Shown: piece after piece, positions 16,569 through 24,795 of the stretch
How the letters are laid out: each line of letters begins with the position of its first letter
Numbering within the stretch: the stretch's first letter is position 1
Assembly: GCA_900468625.1 (NCBI GenBank)
Contig: UBUL01000010.1
Coordinates: forward strand, 28,728 to 92,727
DNA length: 64,000 nucleotides
From: Hyphomicrobiales bacterium
GTDB lineage: Bacteria; Pseudomonadota; Alphaproteobacteria; Rhizobiales; Rhizobiaceae
Reading direction: 5' to 3'
The notes under the pieces: generated by a model
The model's database searches: none
What the model saw: the letters and a program-made list of their open reading frames with translations, nothing else
What the model was told of the DNA's origin: nothing
Translations under genes and position numbers: made by a program

Positions 16569-17618
16569 TCAGCCGCCGGTCACGCTCATGTGGCGCGCCA
16601 CTGCTGGCCGGTTGTGCGTGCGGTCGATGATGAAGTCATGGCCTTTCGGCTTGCGGGTAATCGCTTCGTCGATCGCAGCCCGGAGCAGGTCATCGTTCTC
16701 GCTGGCGCGCAACGCCGTGCGCAGGTCTGCCGCATCGTTCTGTCCAAGGCACATATAGAGCGTGCCTGTACAGGTGAGCCGCACGCGGTTGCAGCTCTCG
16801 CAGAAATTGTGGGTCATCGGCGTAATGAAGCCCAGTCGGCCGCCGGTTTCGGCGACTTCCACATAGCGGGCAGGGCCGCCCGTCCTGAAGGGGATGTCGG
16901 TCAGCGTGAACTGACGATCGAGATCGGCCCGCAGCTCGGAGAGCGGCAGATACTGATCGGTGCGATCCTCTTCGATCTCGCCCATGGGCATGGTTTCGAT
17001 GACGGTCAGGTCCATGCCGCGGCCGTGAGCGAAACGCAGCAGTTCCGGAATTTCGGCCTCGTTGAAGCCCTTGAGCGCGACGGCATTCAGCTTGATCTTT
17101 AGGCCGGCTCTCTGCGCGGCATCGATGCCCTCCATCACCTTGGAGAAATCGCCCCAGCGCGTGATGGTTCGGAACTTGTCGGGATCGAGCGTGTCGAGGG
17201 AGACGTTGATGCGTCTGACGCCGCAACCGTAAAGTTCGTCGGCGTGGCGGGCCAGCTGCGATCCGTTGGTGGTCAGGGTCAGTTCGTCAAGTTCGCCATT
17301 TCCGATATGCTTGCCGAGTTCGCGAACGAGGAACATGATGTTCTTGCGCACCAGGGGCTCGCCGCCGGTGAGCCTGATCTTGCGCACGCCCTTGGCGATA
17401 AAGGCGGAACAGAGCCGATGGAGTTCTTCGAGCGTCAGAAGATCCTTCTTGGGCAGAAAGGTCATGTTCTCCGCCATGCAGTAGGTGCAGCGGAAATCGC
17501 AGCGGTCCGTGACCGAAACACGCAAATAGGTGACAGCGCGCCCGAAAGGGTCGATCATGGGAGCAGCATGCGCCTGAACCGGCGATGCGTTGCCTAAGCT
17601 GCCGACGATACTGTTCAC
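16569..17618 (-). CDS. moaA: GTP 3',8-cyclase MoaA
   Basis: A 349-residue radical-SAM enzyme that converts GTP to 3',8-cyclo-7,8-dihydro-GTP, the first step of molybdopterin synthesis. The N-terminal cluster motif CDFRCTYC lies at about residues 40-47 and the SAM-binding TGGEPLVRK near 86. The second cluster is held by [19 protein letters not shown] near 275, and the protein ends in the Gly-Gly tail needed for activation. The GTG start at 17618 is chosen because GGAGG lies 6 bases upstream and no ATG fits. Its partner moaC is not in the window; mobA and mobB are 4 kb away. Confidence 0.95.
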   Translation of the reverse strand: MNSIVGSLGNASPVQAHAAPMIDPFGRAVTYLRVSVTDRCDFRCTYCMAENMTFLPKKDLLTLEELHRLCSAFIAKGVRKIRLTGGEPLVRKNIMFLVRELGKHIGNGELDELTLTTNGSQLARHADELYGCGVRRINVSLDTLDPDKFRTITRWGDFSKVMEGIDAAQRAGLKIKLNAVALKGFNEAEIPELLRFAHGRGMDLTVIETMPMGEIEEDRTDQYLPLSELRADLDRQFTLTDIPFRTGGPARYVEVAETGGRLGFITPMTHNFCESCNRVRLTCTGTLYMCLGQNDAADLRTALRASENDDLLRAAIDEAITRKPKGHDFIIDRTHNRPAVARHMSVTGG

Positions 17619-17739
17619 TCGTGCCTCCGTTAGACCTCTAATGTGGGCATAGGCGATTGTTGCGTCAAGGAAAATGCTTTTCGATTACACTTGCGCGTGA
17701 ACGAACGGCGGCATAATTCTCGGAAGAACACTGAAAGGC

Positions 17740-18126
17740 ATGGGAAAATCGATGGGCGACGTTTGGCCAACCGAATTGCGGGTATCGAAGGATCGCCGTC
17801 ATGTCGTGGTGACATTCGACGATGGCGCGAGCTTCGATTTGCCGGCGGAAATGCTGCGGGTGCTCTCGCCTTCCGCCGAGGTGCAGGGGCATGGGCCGGG
17901 CCAGAAAGTTACCGTACCTGGCAAGCGCAATGTCGGCATCGTGTCGATGACGCCGACCGGCAATTATGCCGTGCGCATCGGTTTCGACGACATGCACGAT
18001 ACCGGTATTTTCACATGGTCCTATCTGCACGAACTCGGCGAAAAGGGCGGTGAGCTTTTTGCGGCCTATGAAGCCGAATTGAAGGAAAAGGGTCTCAGTC
18101 GCGACCCGACGGGAAGGCCGCATTAG
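17740..18126 (+). CDS. DUF971 domain protein
   Basis: A 128-residue cytoplasmic protein matching DUF971, the small domain also found at the N-terminus of gamma-butyrobetaine hydroxylases. The typical course is WPTELRVSKDRRHVVVTFDD, then FDLPAEMLRVLSPSAEVQGH, and finally VRIGFDDMHDTGIFTWSYLH. Stand-alone versions occur widely and some are linked to iron-sulfur or Mrp proteins, but no catalytic residues are evident. An in-frame ATG four codons in is an alternative start; GAAAGG before the first ATG favours the longer form. It is followed after 33 bases by ltrA. Confidence 0.82.
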   Translation: MGKSMGDVWPTELRVSKDRRHVVVTFDDGASFDLPAEMLRVLSPSAEVQGHGPGQKVTVPGKRNVGIVSMTPTGNYAVRIGFDDMHDTGIFTWSYLHELGEKGGELFAAYEAELKEKGLSRDPTGRPH

Positions 18127-18159
18127 CACGGCCTCGACGAACGAAAGAAGGGCGTAGGC

Positions 18160-19359
18160 ATGATCCTTGCGGGTAGGGAAAATTGGCTTCGCGCCAAGGG
18201 CAGCAAGAACGAGAGCAAGGTTTCCTTCGTTGAGCTGTTTTTCGATCTGGTGTTCGTTTTCTCGATTTCGCAGCTTGCCCATACCTTGGCGGAGCATTTC
18301 ACTCCGCTGGGCGGGCTGGAAGCCGTCATGCTGATCTTTGCGGTATGGTGGGTATGGGTCTTTACCGCATGGGTCACGAACTGGCTCGATCCGGACCGCA
18401 TGCCGGTGCGCATCATGCTGTTCACGCTGATGTTTGCGGGGCTCATCCTCTCGGCCTCGATCCCTGAGGCTTTCGGCGAGAAGGCCATCTATTTTGCCGG
18501 CGCCTATGTCTTCATGCAGGTCGGGCGGTCGCTGTTTACCGTTTATGCCCTTAAAAACGCGAGCGTGGCCAACCATCGCAATTTCCTTCGCATCACCAGC
18601 TGGCTCGTCCTGTCCGGTGTCTTCTGGATCGCAGGCGCGCTGATGGAAGGCGGGATGCGGGTCATCTTTTGGCTGGTGGCGCTCGTTATCGAGTATTCAG
18701 CTCCGGCACTCGGCTTCAGGGTCCCCGGCCTCGGCAAATCGACGACGGCGGACTGGAACGTATCGGGCGCCCATCTGGCCGAGCGTTGTGCGCTGTTCAT
18801 CATCATTTGCCTCGGCGAGGCCGTTCTGCAGGCCGGCAAGACCTTTGCCGAGCAGCCGGTGACGCCGCTGATCGTCGCAGTATTCATTACCGCTTTTGTC
18901 GGCACGGTTGCCCTCTGGTGGATCTACTTTCAGTTCGGCCATGAAAGGGCGGCGCATCGCATCGAACACGACGATGCGCCCGGAAGCCTTGCGCGGCAGG
19001 CATTCACCTATGCGCATATTCCGATTCTGGCCGGCATCATCCTGAGCGTCGTCGGCGATGAATTCCTCTTTGCGCATCCTCACGATGCCGCCGACATGCG
19101 TATCGCGGCAGCTCTTCTCGGCGGCCCTGCGGTCTTTCTGCTCGGAAATCTCTGGTTCAAGGGAGTGACGACCGGCCGCCCGCCGCTGTCGCACATGGTG
19201 GGGCTCGCCGGGCTCGCGCTGCTGCTGCTTACCCTGCCTATGGTCATGGTCTACCAGCTCGGCATTCTCGCCACGGCCGTACTTCTCGTCGTTGCCATAT
19301 GGGAGTTTGCCTCTTTGAACCGGGTCGTTCCTTCGGCTCGTTCTGCCGGCGATCACTGA
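18160..19359 (+). CDS. ltrA: Low temperature requirement protein A family membrane protein
   Basis: A 399-residue inner-membrane protein with about eleven hydrophobic helices. The N-terminal signature KVSFVELFFDLVFVFSISQL is the hallmark of the LtrA family, followed by WWVWVFTAWVTNWLDPDRMP. A second family mark is HLAERCALFIIICLGEAVLQ in the middle. LtrA was named from a Listeria gene needed for growth at low temperature, but its molecular activity is not established. It follows the DUF971 gene closely and its last 7 bases overlap the convergent MarR gene. Confidence 0.88.
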   Translation: MILAGRENWLRAKGSKNESKVSFVELFFDLVFVFSISQLAHTLAEHFTPLGGLEAVMLIFAVWWVWVFTAWVTNWLDPDRMPVRIMLFTLMFAGLILSASIPEAFGEKAIYFAGAYVFMQVGRSLFTVYALKNASVANHRNFLRITSWLVLSGVFWIAGALMEGGMRVIFWLVALVIEYSAPALGFRVPGLGKSTTADWNVSGAHLAERCALFIIICLGEAVLQAGKTFAEQPVTPLIVAVFITAFVGTVALWWIYFQFGHERAAHRIEHDDAPGSLARQAFTYAHIPILAGIILSVVGDEFLFAHPHDAADMRIAAALLGGPAVFLLGNLWFKGVTTGRPPLSHMVGLAGLALLLLTLPMVMVYQLGILATAVLLVVAIWEFASLNRVVPSARSAGDH

Positions 19360-19838
19360 TCGCCGACAGGTTCCAGCGGTTCGCGCTCCTCCTGCATGAG
19401 GAGGCTGACGACGCGCTCCATATGCTCAGCAATCGACTCGCACTCCTCGATCGGCGCGTCCGAGAGAGTCCGATCGATCAAGGCGGTCTGGATGGCCATG
19501 GCTTCTTCCGTTACCCGCCGGCCCTCCTCGGTCAGATAAAGCCGCAACACGCGCTTGTCCTGCTTGTCGCCGCGCCGTTCGATCAGGCCGCGTTTTTCCA
19601 TCTGCGGCAGCAGCATGCTCATATTGGAACGGCCGACCAGCAGCTTGCGGGCGAGTTCCTGCTGGGAAATGCCTTCGAAGCGAAACAGATTGACCAGAAT
19701 GTCGAGATGCGGCGACTTGATATCGAGATGCGCCAATGAACGGGCCAGCGATTGCTGCATGAGTTGGCAGGCGCGCGCAACGGCGATCCAGCTTCGAAAA
19801 CGCGGATGGTCCCAGGGAAGGGATTGATTTTTGTTCAT
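19353..19838 (-). CDS. MarR-family transcriptional regulator
   Basis: A 161-residue winged-helix dimeric repressor. The N-terminal helix is followed by the DNA-binding core SPHLDILVNLFRFEGISQQE, the recognition region LARKLLVGRSNMSMLLPQ (about residues 62-80), and the wing RRGDKQDKRVLRLYLTEEGR. The C-terminal helix completes the dimer interface. It is divergent from the alpha/beta hydrolase gene with only 45 bases between start codons. That gap, and its own start codon, carry two 16-base direct repeats (19831-19866) that are probably its binding sites. Its natural ligand is unknown. Confidence 0.88.
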   Translation of the reverse strand: MNKNQSLPWDHPRFRSWIAVARACQLMQQSLARSLAHLDIKSPHLDILVNLFRFEGISQQELARKLLVGRSNMSMLLPQMEKRGLIERRGDKQDKRVLRLYLTEEGRRVTEEAMAIQTALIDRTLSDAPIEECESIAEHMERVVSLLMQEEREPLEPVGDQ

Positions 19839-19866
19839 CGTTGTACTTTATTGTTCATAGTTGAAC
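19831..19866. promoter_or_regulatory. Two 16-base direct repeats in MarR/hydrolase divergent region
   Basis: TTGTTCATCGTTGTAC (19831-19846) and TTGTTCATAGTTGAAC (19851-19866) match at 14 of 16 bases and start exactly 20 bases apart, two helical turns. The second copy contains GTTCA-TAGT-TGAAC, a small palindrome. The first overlaps the MarR start codon. Best explained as operator sites for the adjacent MarR protein acting on both divergent genes. Confidence 0.6.
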
Positions 19867-19883
19867 ATTATTGGATTCCCACT

Positions 19884-20849
19884 ATGCCATCCTTTGCGCT
19901 CAAGGTCACCCGGTCGGGTCTGTCCGGTCTTGGAAGGCTGTCTCCCCAGCTTGCCGGCAAGGCAGCATTTCGAATTTTCTGCCTGACGCCCTCGCGTCGC
20001 CCACGCGGCGCCAAGGCCAGAGCAGCCCATATGGAGGGCAGGGAACGGCTTTTAGCGGCGGAGCAGGTCATGCTGCCGTTTCCGGGCGGTCGCGCCGTGG
20101 CCTACCGTTTCAACGGCGGCGCGAAAGGGCCGCGAAAGCGCTATCTCGTCGTACATGGCTGGGGCTCCAGCAGCGAATATATGTCCGAGCTGACGGCGTT
20201 CCTTGCGGAAGGCGGAGCGGAAGTCATCTCGCTCGATCTTCCAGGCCACGGCCGCTCCGGCGGGCGGTTCCTGAATGTACGTCTGGCCGTTTCCGCCATC
20301 GCGGCGGCGTCGGCCCGGTTCGGTGTCTTCGATGCCGCAATCGGGCATTCCTTCGGCGGAGCGTCTCTGGCGCTGGCGTCTGCGAGCTTTTTGCCCGATG
20401 TCGATCCGTTTCGTCCGGGCAAACTGGTGCTGATCGGCGCGCCGAGCGCGATGGGGTGGCTGTTCAAGGACTTCGGCCGCGCGATGGGCCTTGGACCGGC
20501 GACCCAGGCCGCCTTGGAAGACGAGGTTCGCCGGGTGACAGGCAGAACGCTTGCTTCCTACGACCAGAAGCGCGGCATGCTCGACCCGAGCCGGCCGGTG
20601 CTCGTCATCCACGCCGAGGACGACAAGGAGGTCCATGCCGATCACGCGCGCGCCTATGCCGCGGAGGGATCGCACGTGCGTCTTTTCTGGGCCAATGGCT
20701 TCGGGCACCGGCGCATCGTTACCGCTCTCCCGGTGTTCGAGACGATCGGTGCCTTTCTGTCTGAGCCCGTGGACACGGAAAATCCGCTCGAAAACGGCGA
20801 GGGGACGGTGCTATCGTTTTATCGAACCCCGTTGCGGCGCACATCATAG
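19884..20849 (+). CDS. Alpha/beta hydrolase
   Basis: A 321-residue serine hydrolase. The nucleophile elbow GHSFGGAS is near residue 153, the oxyanion region is VHGWGSSSEYMSEL near 90, the acid is in VIHAEDDKEVHADH near 243, and the histidine is in NGFGHRRIV near 274. There is no secretion signal, although the N-terminus is basic (FALKVTRSGLSGLGRL). The ATG at 19884 is chosen because the longer frame runs through the MarR gene and its operators. Likely an esterase or thioesterase of unknown substrate, controlled by the divergent MarR regulator. Confidence 0.83.
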   Translation: MPSFALKVTRSGLSGLGRLSPQLAGKAAFRIFCLTPSRRPRGAKARAAHMEGRERLLAAEQVMLPFPGGRAVAYRFNGGAKGPRKRYLVVHGWGSSSEYMSELTAFLAEGGAEVISLDLPGHGRSGGRFLNVRLAVSAIAAASARFGVFDAAIGHSFGGASLALASASFLPDVDPFRPGKLVLIGAPSAMGWLFKDFGRAMGLGPATQAALEDEVRRVTGRTLASYDQKRGMLDPSRPVLVIHAEDDKEVHADHARAYAAEGSHVRLFWANGFGHRRIVTALPVFETIGAFLSEPVDTENPLENGEGTVLSFYRTPLRRTS

Positions 20850-20912
20850 CAAAGACTGCGTTGTGCAGGCTTCGGGGCAGATCACCATAGCCATAAGGAA
20901 GCGCGAGGCAGC

Positions 20913-21521
20913 ATGCGTATCGTTACGTCGGTCGAGGAATTGAAAGAACTCTACGGCGGGGCGGGTGAGGCCTCGATAACCAAGGTGACGAGCGTGCTGA
21001 CACCGTTTTATCGCCAGATGATCGAAGCATCACCATTCCTGGCGCTGGCGACGGTGGGGCCGGAGGGGCTGGATTGCTCACCGCGCGGTGACCTGGGCGG
21101 CGTCGTTGGCGTGGCGGATGAAAAGACGCTGCATCTGCCGGATTGGCGCGGCAACAACCGCGTCGATTCGCTTGCGAATATCGTGCGCGATCCACGCATA
21201 GCGCTGATGTTCCTCGTTCCTGGGTCGAACACGACGATGCGGCTCAATGGCCGAGCGGTCGTCGCCATCGAGCCTGCCTTGCTGGACAGCTTCGAGATGG
21301 ATGGCAAGCATCCGCGTTGCGTTATCGTGATTACGGTAGAGGAGGTTTATTTCCAGTGCGCGCGGGCGGTGATGCGGGCCGAACTTTGGAATGCCGAGCG
21401 GTTCGCCGATCCGGCAAACCTGCCGAGCCCAGGAATGATGCTCAAGGCCGCGAGAGGCGATTTCGATCAGGAGGCCTATGATCGCGAATGGCCGGCGCGG
21501 GTCGCCAAGACGCTCTGGTAA
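20913..21521 (+). CDS. Pyridoxamine 5'-phosphate oxidase family flavoprotein
   Basis: A 202-residue FMN- or F420-fold protein of the PPOX split-barrel superfamily, resembling the MSMEG_1061/DR2398 group. Core elements are SPFLALATVGPEGLDCSPRG, LHLPDWRGNNRVDSLANIVR and the FLVPGSNTTMRLNGRAVV strand pair. The C-terminal YFQCARAVMRAELW is characteristic of this subgroup and differs from true pyridoxine oxidase PdxH. It could be a flavin reductase or oxygen-detoxifying enzyme, but the substrate is not known. AGGAAGCGCGAGG precedes the start. It follows the hydrolase gene by 63 bases on the same strand. Confidence 0.84.
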   Translation: MRIVTSVEELKELYGGAGEASITKVTSVLTPFYRQMIEASPFLALATVGPEGLDCSPRGDLGGVVGVADEKTLHLPDWRGNNRVDSLANIVRDPRIALMFLVPGSNTTMRLNGRAVVAIEPALLDSFEMDGKHPRCVIVITVEEVYFQCARAVMRAELWNAERFADPANLPSPGMMLKAARGDFDQEAYDREWPARVAKTLW

Positions 21522-21525
21522 GCAA

Positions 21526-21559
21526 GCCGCCGGCATGCCTGGGAAGGCAGCGCCGGCGG
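21526..21559. other. Hairpin between convergent PPOX and GGDEF genes
   Basis: CCGCCGGC and GCCGGCGG enclose an inner TGCC/GGCA stem. There is no T-run on either strand, so it may be a bidirectional transcript end or stabilising hairpin. Confidence 0.4.
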
Positions 21560-21575
21560 TTGGTCGGCTCCGTTT

Positions 21576-22643
21576 CTAATTCTTGTAGATGAGCCAACTT
21601 TTGGTGAAATCCTTCTGCAAGCCCTCCTGATAGACGCTGCTGCAGTTGCGACCGGCATTTTTCGCGCAATAGAGTGCAAGGTCGGCCTTGTTGTACAGTT
21701 CGCCGGAGTCCCTGGCTTGCGAAGCCATACAGATACCCAGCGATACGGTAACCGGACCATAATCGACCTTGGTGCGGGAATTCTTGAACGGCGTCACCTC
21801 CAGCGTATGGCGGATTCGTTCGCAGACATTCGTGGCATCTTCGACGTTGGTTGCTTCCAGAATCAATGCAAACTCCTCGCCGCCGACACGGGCGATGAAG
21901 ACATCGCGCCGGAGATTGGCGCGGATGATGGAGGCCACGGTGGCGAGAATCTTGTCGCCGACCGGATGGCCGAACGTATCGTTGATCCTCTTGAAGTGAT
22001 CGATGTCGGCCAGCACCAGCGCCGTTGTCGGCCGGGTCAACTCGTTGTCGAAGATGGAAATCAGGCGGTCTTCGAAAGCGCGGCGATTGGAAAGCCGGGT
22101 CAGGGCATCGGTGTTGGCAATGCGCTTGTATTCGTCCAGTTCCTTGCGGACCAGGTCCATTTCCTCGCTGCGCTGTGCGACGTTCTCGACGGTCTTTTCG
22201 CCGTGAGCCATGGTATCGCCGGTGGCAGTGGCGAGTATATCGATGGCGCTGCGCAGCAACTCGGCGCTGTGGTGGTTTCTGGAGCTTATGCTTTCGCAAG
22301 TCTCGCCGAGCAGGCGGTTGTAGCTCTGGAGTGTCGTCTGTTCCTGGCGCAATGCGCGCAGGACGGCATCCAGCTCGATGGAAAGGCGCGCATGTGCGTC
22401 ATCGAAGACGCGGCCCGCGTGATGCGGAAAGTATTTTGCGCCGATCGCGTCCAGTTCTTCCTGCGTAGCGCGCTTGCCGAGAGCTGCCAGCTCACGCGTG
22501 AGAGCCGGATTGGAGCCGATATAGGCTTCGTAGAATAGCTCATAATTTCGCGGAATAGGTGCGATCCCCATGGATCGCATCGCGTAGGTAATCTGCCCTG
22601 CCACGTCGGGAATTTGCGCCTTGGGCGCAATCGCCGTACTCAT
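21576..22643 (-). CDS. GGDEF-domain diguanylate cyclase
   Basis: A 355-residue cytoplasmic protein. Residues about 1-180 are helical without transmembrane segments and contain the conserved YEAYIGSNPALTRELAAL; residues about 185-345 are a GGDEF domain. The domain starts IANTDALTRLSNRRAFEDRL, has the substrate site DIDHFKRINDTFGHPVGDKI and an intact active-site GGEEF near 253. Position -6 before GGEEF, where the inhibitory RxxD site needs Asp, is Val, so feedback inhibition by c-di-GMP is probably absent. The ATG at 22643 with GGAG upstream is preferred to one six codons earlier. Confidence 0.9.
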   Translation of the reverse strand: MSTAIAPKAQIPDVAGQITYAMRSMGIAPIPRNYELFYEAYIGSNPALTRELAALGKRATQEELDAIGAKYFPHHAGRVFDDAHARLSIELDAVLRALRQEQTTLQSYNRLLGETCESISSRNHHSAELLRSAIDILATATGDTMAHGEKTVENVAQRSEEMDLVRKELDEYKRIANTDALTRLSNRRAFEDRLISIFDNELTRPTTALVLADIDHFKRINDTFGHPVGDKILATVASIIRANLRRDVFIARVGGEEFALILEATNVEDATNVCERIRHTLEVTPFKNSRTKVDYGPVTVSLGICMASQARDSGELYNKADLALYCAKNAGRNCSSVYQEGLQKDFTKSWLIYKN

Positions 22644-22791
22644 AGGTGAGCTCCGTAACATGTATTGGTTAAATTCATTCTTTACTTACGCAAAGAATCT
22701 TTGAGAAAATATTAAGAGTTTAATTATGGAAAATCGATGCAATGTAAAGCTTTTATTTAAAAAGCTTGCACTCGAAGTATATTTTACAGAA

Positions 22792-22812
22792 GAAGGCGCC
22801 AACGGCGCCTTC
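22792..22812 (-). terminator. Hairpin downstream of class I fumarase gene
   Basis: GAAGGCGCC and GGCGCCTTC form a perfect 9-base stem around three bases; on the minus strand TTCTTCTG follows. It lies between the fumarase stop and the diguanylate cyclase promoter. Confidence 0.65.
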
Positions 22813-22838
22813 GTTTGAGTCAAATGACCGGCGTTACC

Positions 22839-24446
22839 TTATCCTAGGTTGAGCTCCTGGAAGAAATCGTTGCCCTTGTCGTCGATGACGATGAAGGCAG
22901 GGAAATCCTCCACTTCGATCTTCCATACGGCTTCCATGCCGAGCTCCGGATATTCCAGCACCTCGACCTTCTTGATGCAGTCCTGCGCAAGACGGGCTGC
23001 CGGGCCGCCGATGGAGCCGAGATAGAAGCCGCCATATGTCTTGCAGGCTTCGCGCACGGCACGCGAGCGGTTGCCCTTTGCCAGCATGACCATGGAGCCG
23101 CCGAAGGACTGGAACTGGTCGACATAGCTGTCCATGCGGCCGGCGGTCGTCGGGCCGAACGAGCCGGAGGCGTAGCCGGCCGGCGTCTTTGCCGGACCGG
23201 CGTAATAGACCGGATGGTTCTTCAGGTAGTCCGGCATGCCTTCGCCCTTTTCCAGGCGTTCGCGGATCTTGGCATGTGCGAGGTCGCGCGCGACGATGAT
23301 GGTGCCGGTGAGCGACAGACGCGTCTTGACCGGATGTTGCGACAGCTCGGCCAGGATATCGGCCATTGGCCGATTGAGATCGATGCGCACCATCGATTCG
23401 GAGAGCTTCGCCTCGTCGATCTCGGGCATGTACTTGGACGGATCGGTCTCGAGCTGCTCGATGAAGATGCCGTCGCGCGTGATCTTGCCCTTGGCCTGGC
23501 GGTCGGCGGAGCAGGAAACGCCGAGGCCGATCGGCAGCGAGGCACCGTGGCGGGGCAGGCGGATGACGCGAACGTCATGGCAGAAATACTTGCCGCCGAA
23601 CTGCGCGCCGACGCCCAGGCTCTGCGTGAGCTTGTGGATTTCCTTTTCCATTTCGATGTCCCGGAAGGCGTGCCCGCTTTCGGAGCCTTCCGTGGGGAGA
23701 CAGTCGAGATACCGCGTCGAGGCAAGTTTGACCGTCTTCAGGTTCATCTCCGCCGACGTGCCGCCGATGACGATGGCAAGATGGTAGGGGGGGCAAGCTG
23801 CCGTGCCGAGCGTCAGGATCTTCTCTTTCAGGAAATCCAGCATGCGGTCATGCGTCAGGAGAGAGGGCGTACCCTGGTAGAGGAAAGTCTTGTTGGCCGA
23901 GCCGCCGCCCTTGGCGACAAAGAGGAATTCGTAGGCGTCGGTGCCTTCCTCGTAGATGTCGATCTGTGCCGGCAGATTGTTCCTGGTATTCTTTTCCTCG
24001 AACATCTTGATCGGCGCGAGCTGCGAATAGCGCAGGTTCTTCTTCTCGTAGGCGTCGAGCACGCCCTTGGCGATCGCGCTGCTGTCGCCGCCTTCGGTCC
24101 AGACGCGGCGGCCCTTCTTGGCCATGACGATCGCCGTGCCGGTGTCCTGGCACATGGGAAGCACGCCGCCGGCGGCGATATTGGCGTTTTTCAGCAGATC
24201 GTAGGCGACAAAGCGGTCGTTATCGGTGGCTTCCGGGTCTTCGAGGATCGAGGCGAGCTGTTTCAGATGGCCGGGGCGCAGCAGATGGTTGATATCGGCA
24301 AAGGCCGTTTCGGCGAGCAGGCGGATGCCTTCGGGATCGACGGTCAGGATTTCCTGACCCTTGAAGGTGTCGACCGCGACATAATCGCCGGAAATCTTGC
24401 GATAGGGGGTGGCGTCGTCGCCAAGGGGAAACAGATCGTCAGCCAT
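22839..24446 (-). CDS. fumA: Fumarate hydratase class I (Fe-S)
   Basis: A 535-residue single-chain class I fumarase that hydrates fumarate to malate in the TCA cycle using a 4Fe-4S cluster. The alpha part covers about 1-330 and the beta part about 350-535. Cluster ligands are expected at the cysteines in LPMCQDTGT (near 99), GTAACPPYH (near 218) and GVSCSADRQ (near 312). The beta part has [16 protein letters not shown] and [14 protein letters not shown]. Cytoplasmic and oxygen-sensitive. It is followed on the same strand, 350 bases upstream, by an unrelated class II fumarase gene. Confidence 0.93.
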   Translation of the reverse strand: MADDLFPLGDDATPYRKISGDYVAVDTFKGQEILTVDPEGIRLLAETAFADINHLLRPGHLKQLASILEDPEATDNDRFVAYDLLKNANIAAGGVLPMCQDTGTAIVMAKKGRRVWTEGGDSSAIAKGVLDAYEKKNLRYSQLAPIKMFEEKNTRNNLPAQIDIYEEGTDAYEFLFVAKGGGSANKTFLYQGTPSLLTHDRMLDFLKEKILTLGTAACPPYHLAIVIGGTSAEMNLKTVKLASTRYLDCLPTEGSESGHAFRDIEMEKEIHKLTQSLGVGAQFGGKYFCHDVRVIRLPRHGASLPIGLGVSCSADRQAKGKITRDGIFIEQLETDPSKYMPEIDEAKLSESMVRIDLNRPMADILAELSQHPVKTRLSLTGTIIVARDLAHAKIRERLEKGEGMPDYLKNHPVYYAGPAKTPAGYASGSFGPTTAGRMDSYVDQFQSFGGSMVMLAKGNRSRAVREACKTYGGFYLGSIGGPAARLAQDCIKKVEVLEYPELGMEAVWKIEVEDFPAFIVIDDKGNDFFQELNLG

Positions 24447-24795
24447 ATGGGAAACCTTTCAAGCCGGATGCGCGGGAAGATGTTTGGAGACGATCTAAAT
24501 CCGGCTCGAGTCAAAAGCAATTGTTTGGCTGCGATGTCGAAATTTCAAAATGGGAGATTGTCGACGGGGATGCGCAGGACGGGTGAGTCTTTTGATGCTG
24601 AAGCCCTGTGCCCGGCCCCTCACCCTAGCCCTCTCCCCGCTTGCAGGGAGAGGGAACTTGTTCCGGATTTGCAGCATCGACTGAAGCTGCTGATCTTGCA
24701 CGATAAACTCCCTCTCCCCGCAGGAGCGGGGAGAGGGGCCATGCACATGGCTGCGGCATTGGAGGATTATACCTGGCGATCGCTGAAGGAGGAAC
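24447..24795. other. Repeat-containing gap between fumA and fumC
   Basis: This 349-base gap holds the dispersed palindromic element at 24615-24739 and, by position, the promoter of fumA between 24447 and 24610. I see no gene. A short ORF across it (24495-24746) is the usual spurious translation of this repeat. Confidence 0.6.
24615..24739. repeat. Palindromic dispersed repeat (CCCTCTCCCC type)
   Basis: About 125 bases bounded by GGCCCCTC and GAGGGGCC. It contains three stem-loops: CCTCTCCC/GGGAGAGG, GCAGC/GCTGC, and a perfect 12-base stem CCCTCTCCCCGC-AGGA-GCGGGGAGAGGG. This sequence type is widespread between genes in alphaproteobacteria as a REP/MITE-like element. Only one copy is in the window. 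Confidence 0.72.

Noticed and set aside
24495..24746. 83-residue ORF containing LPASGERARVRG
   Set aside because: This is the usual spurious translation of the dispersed palindromic element.
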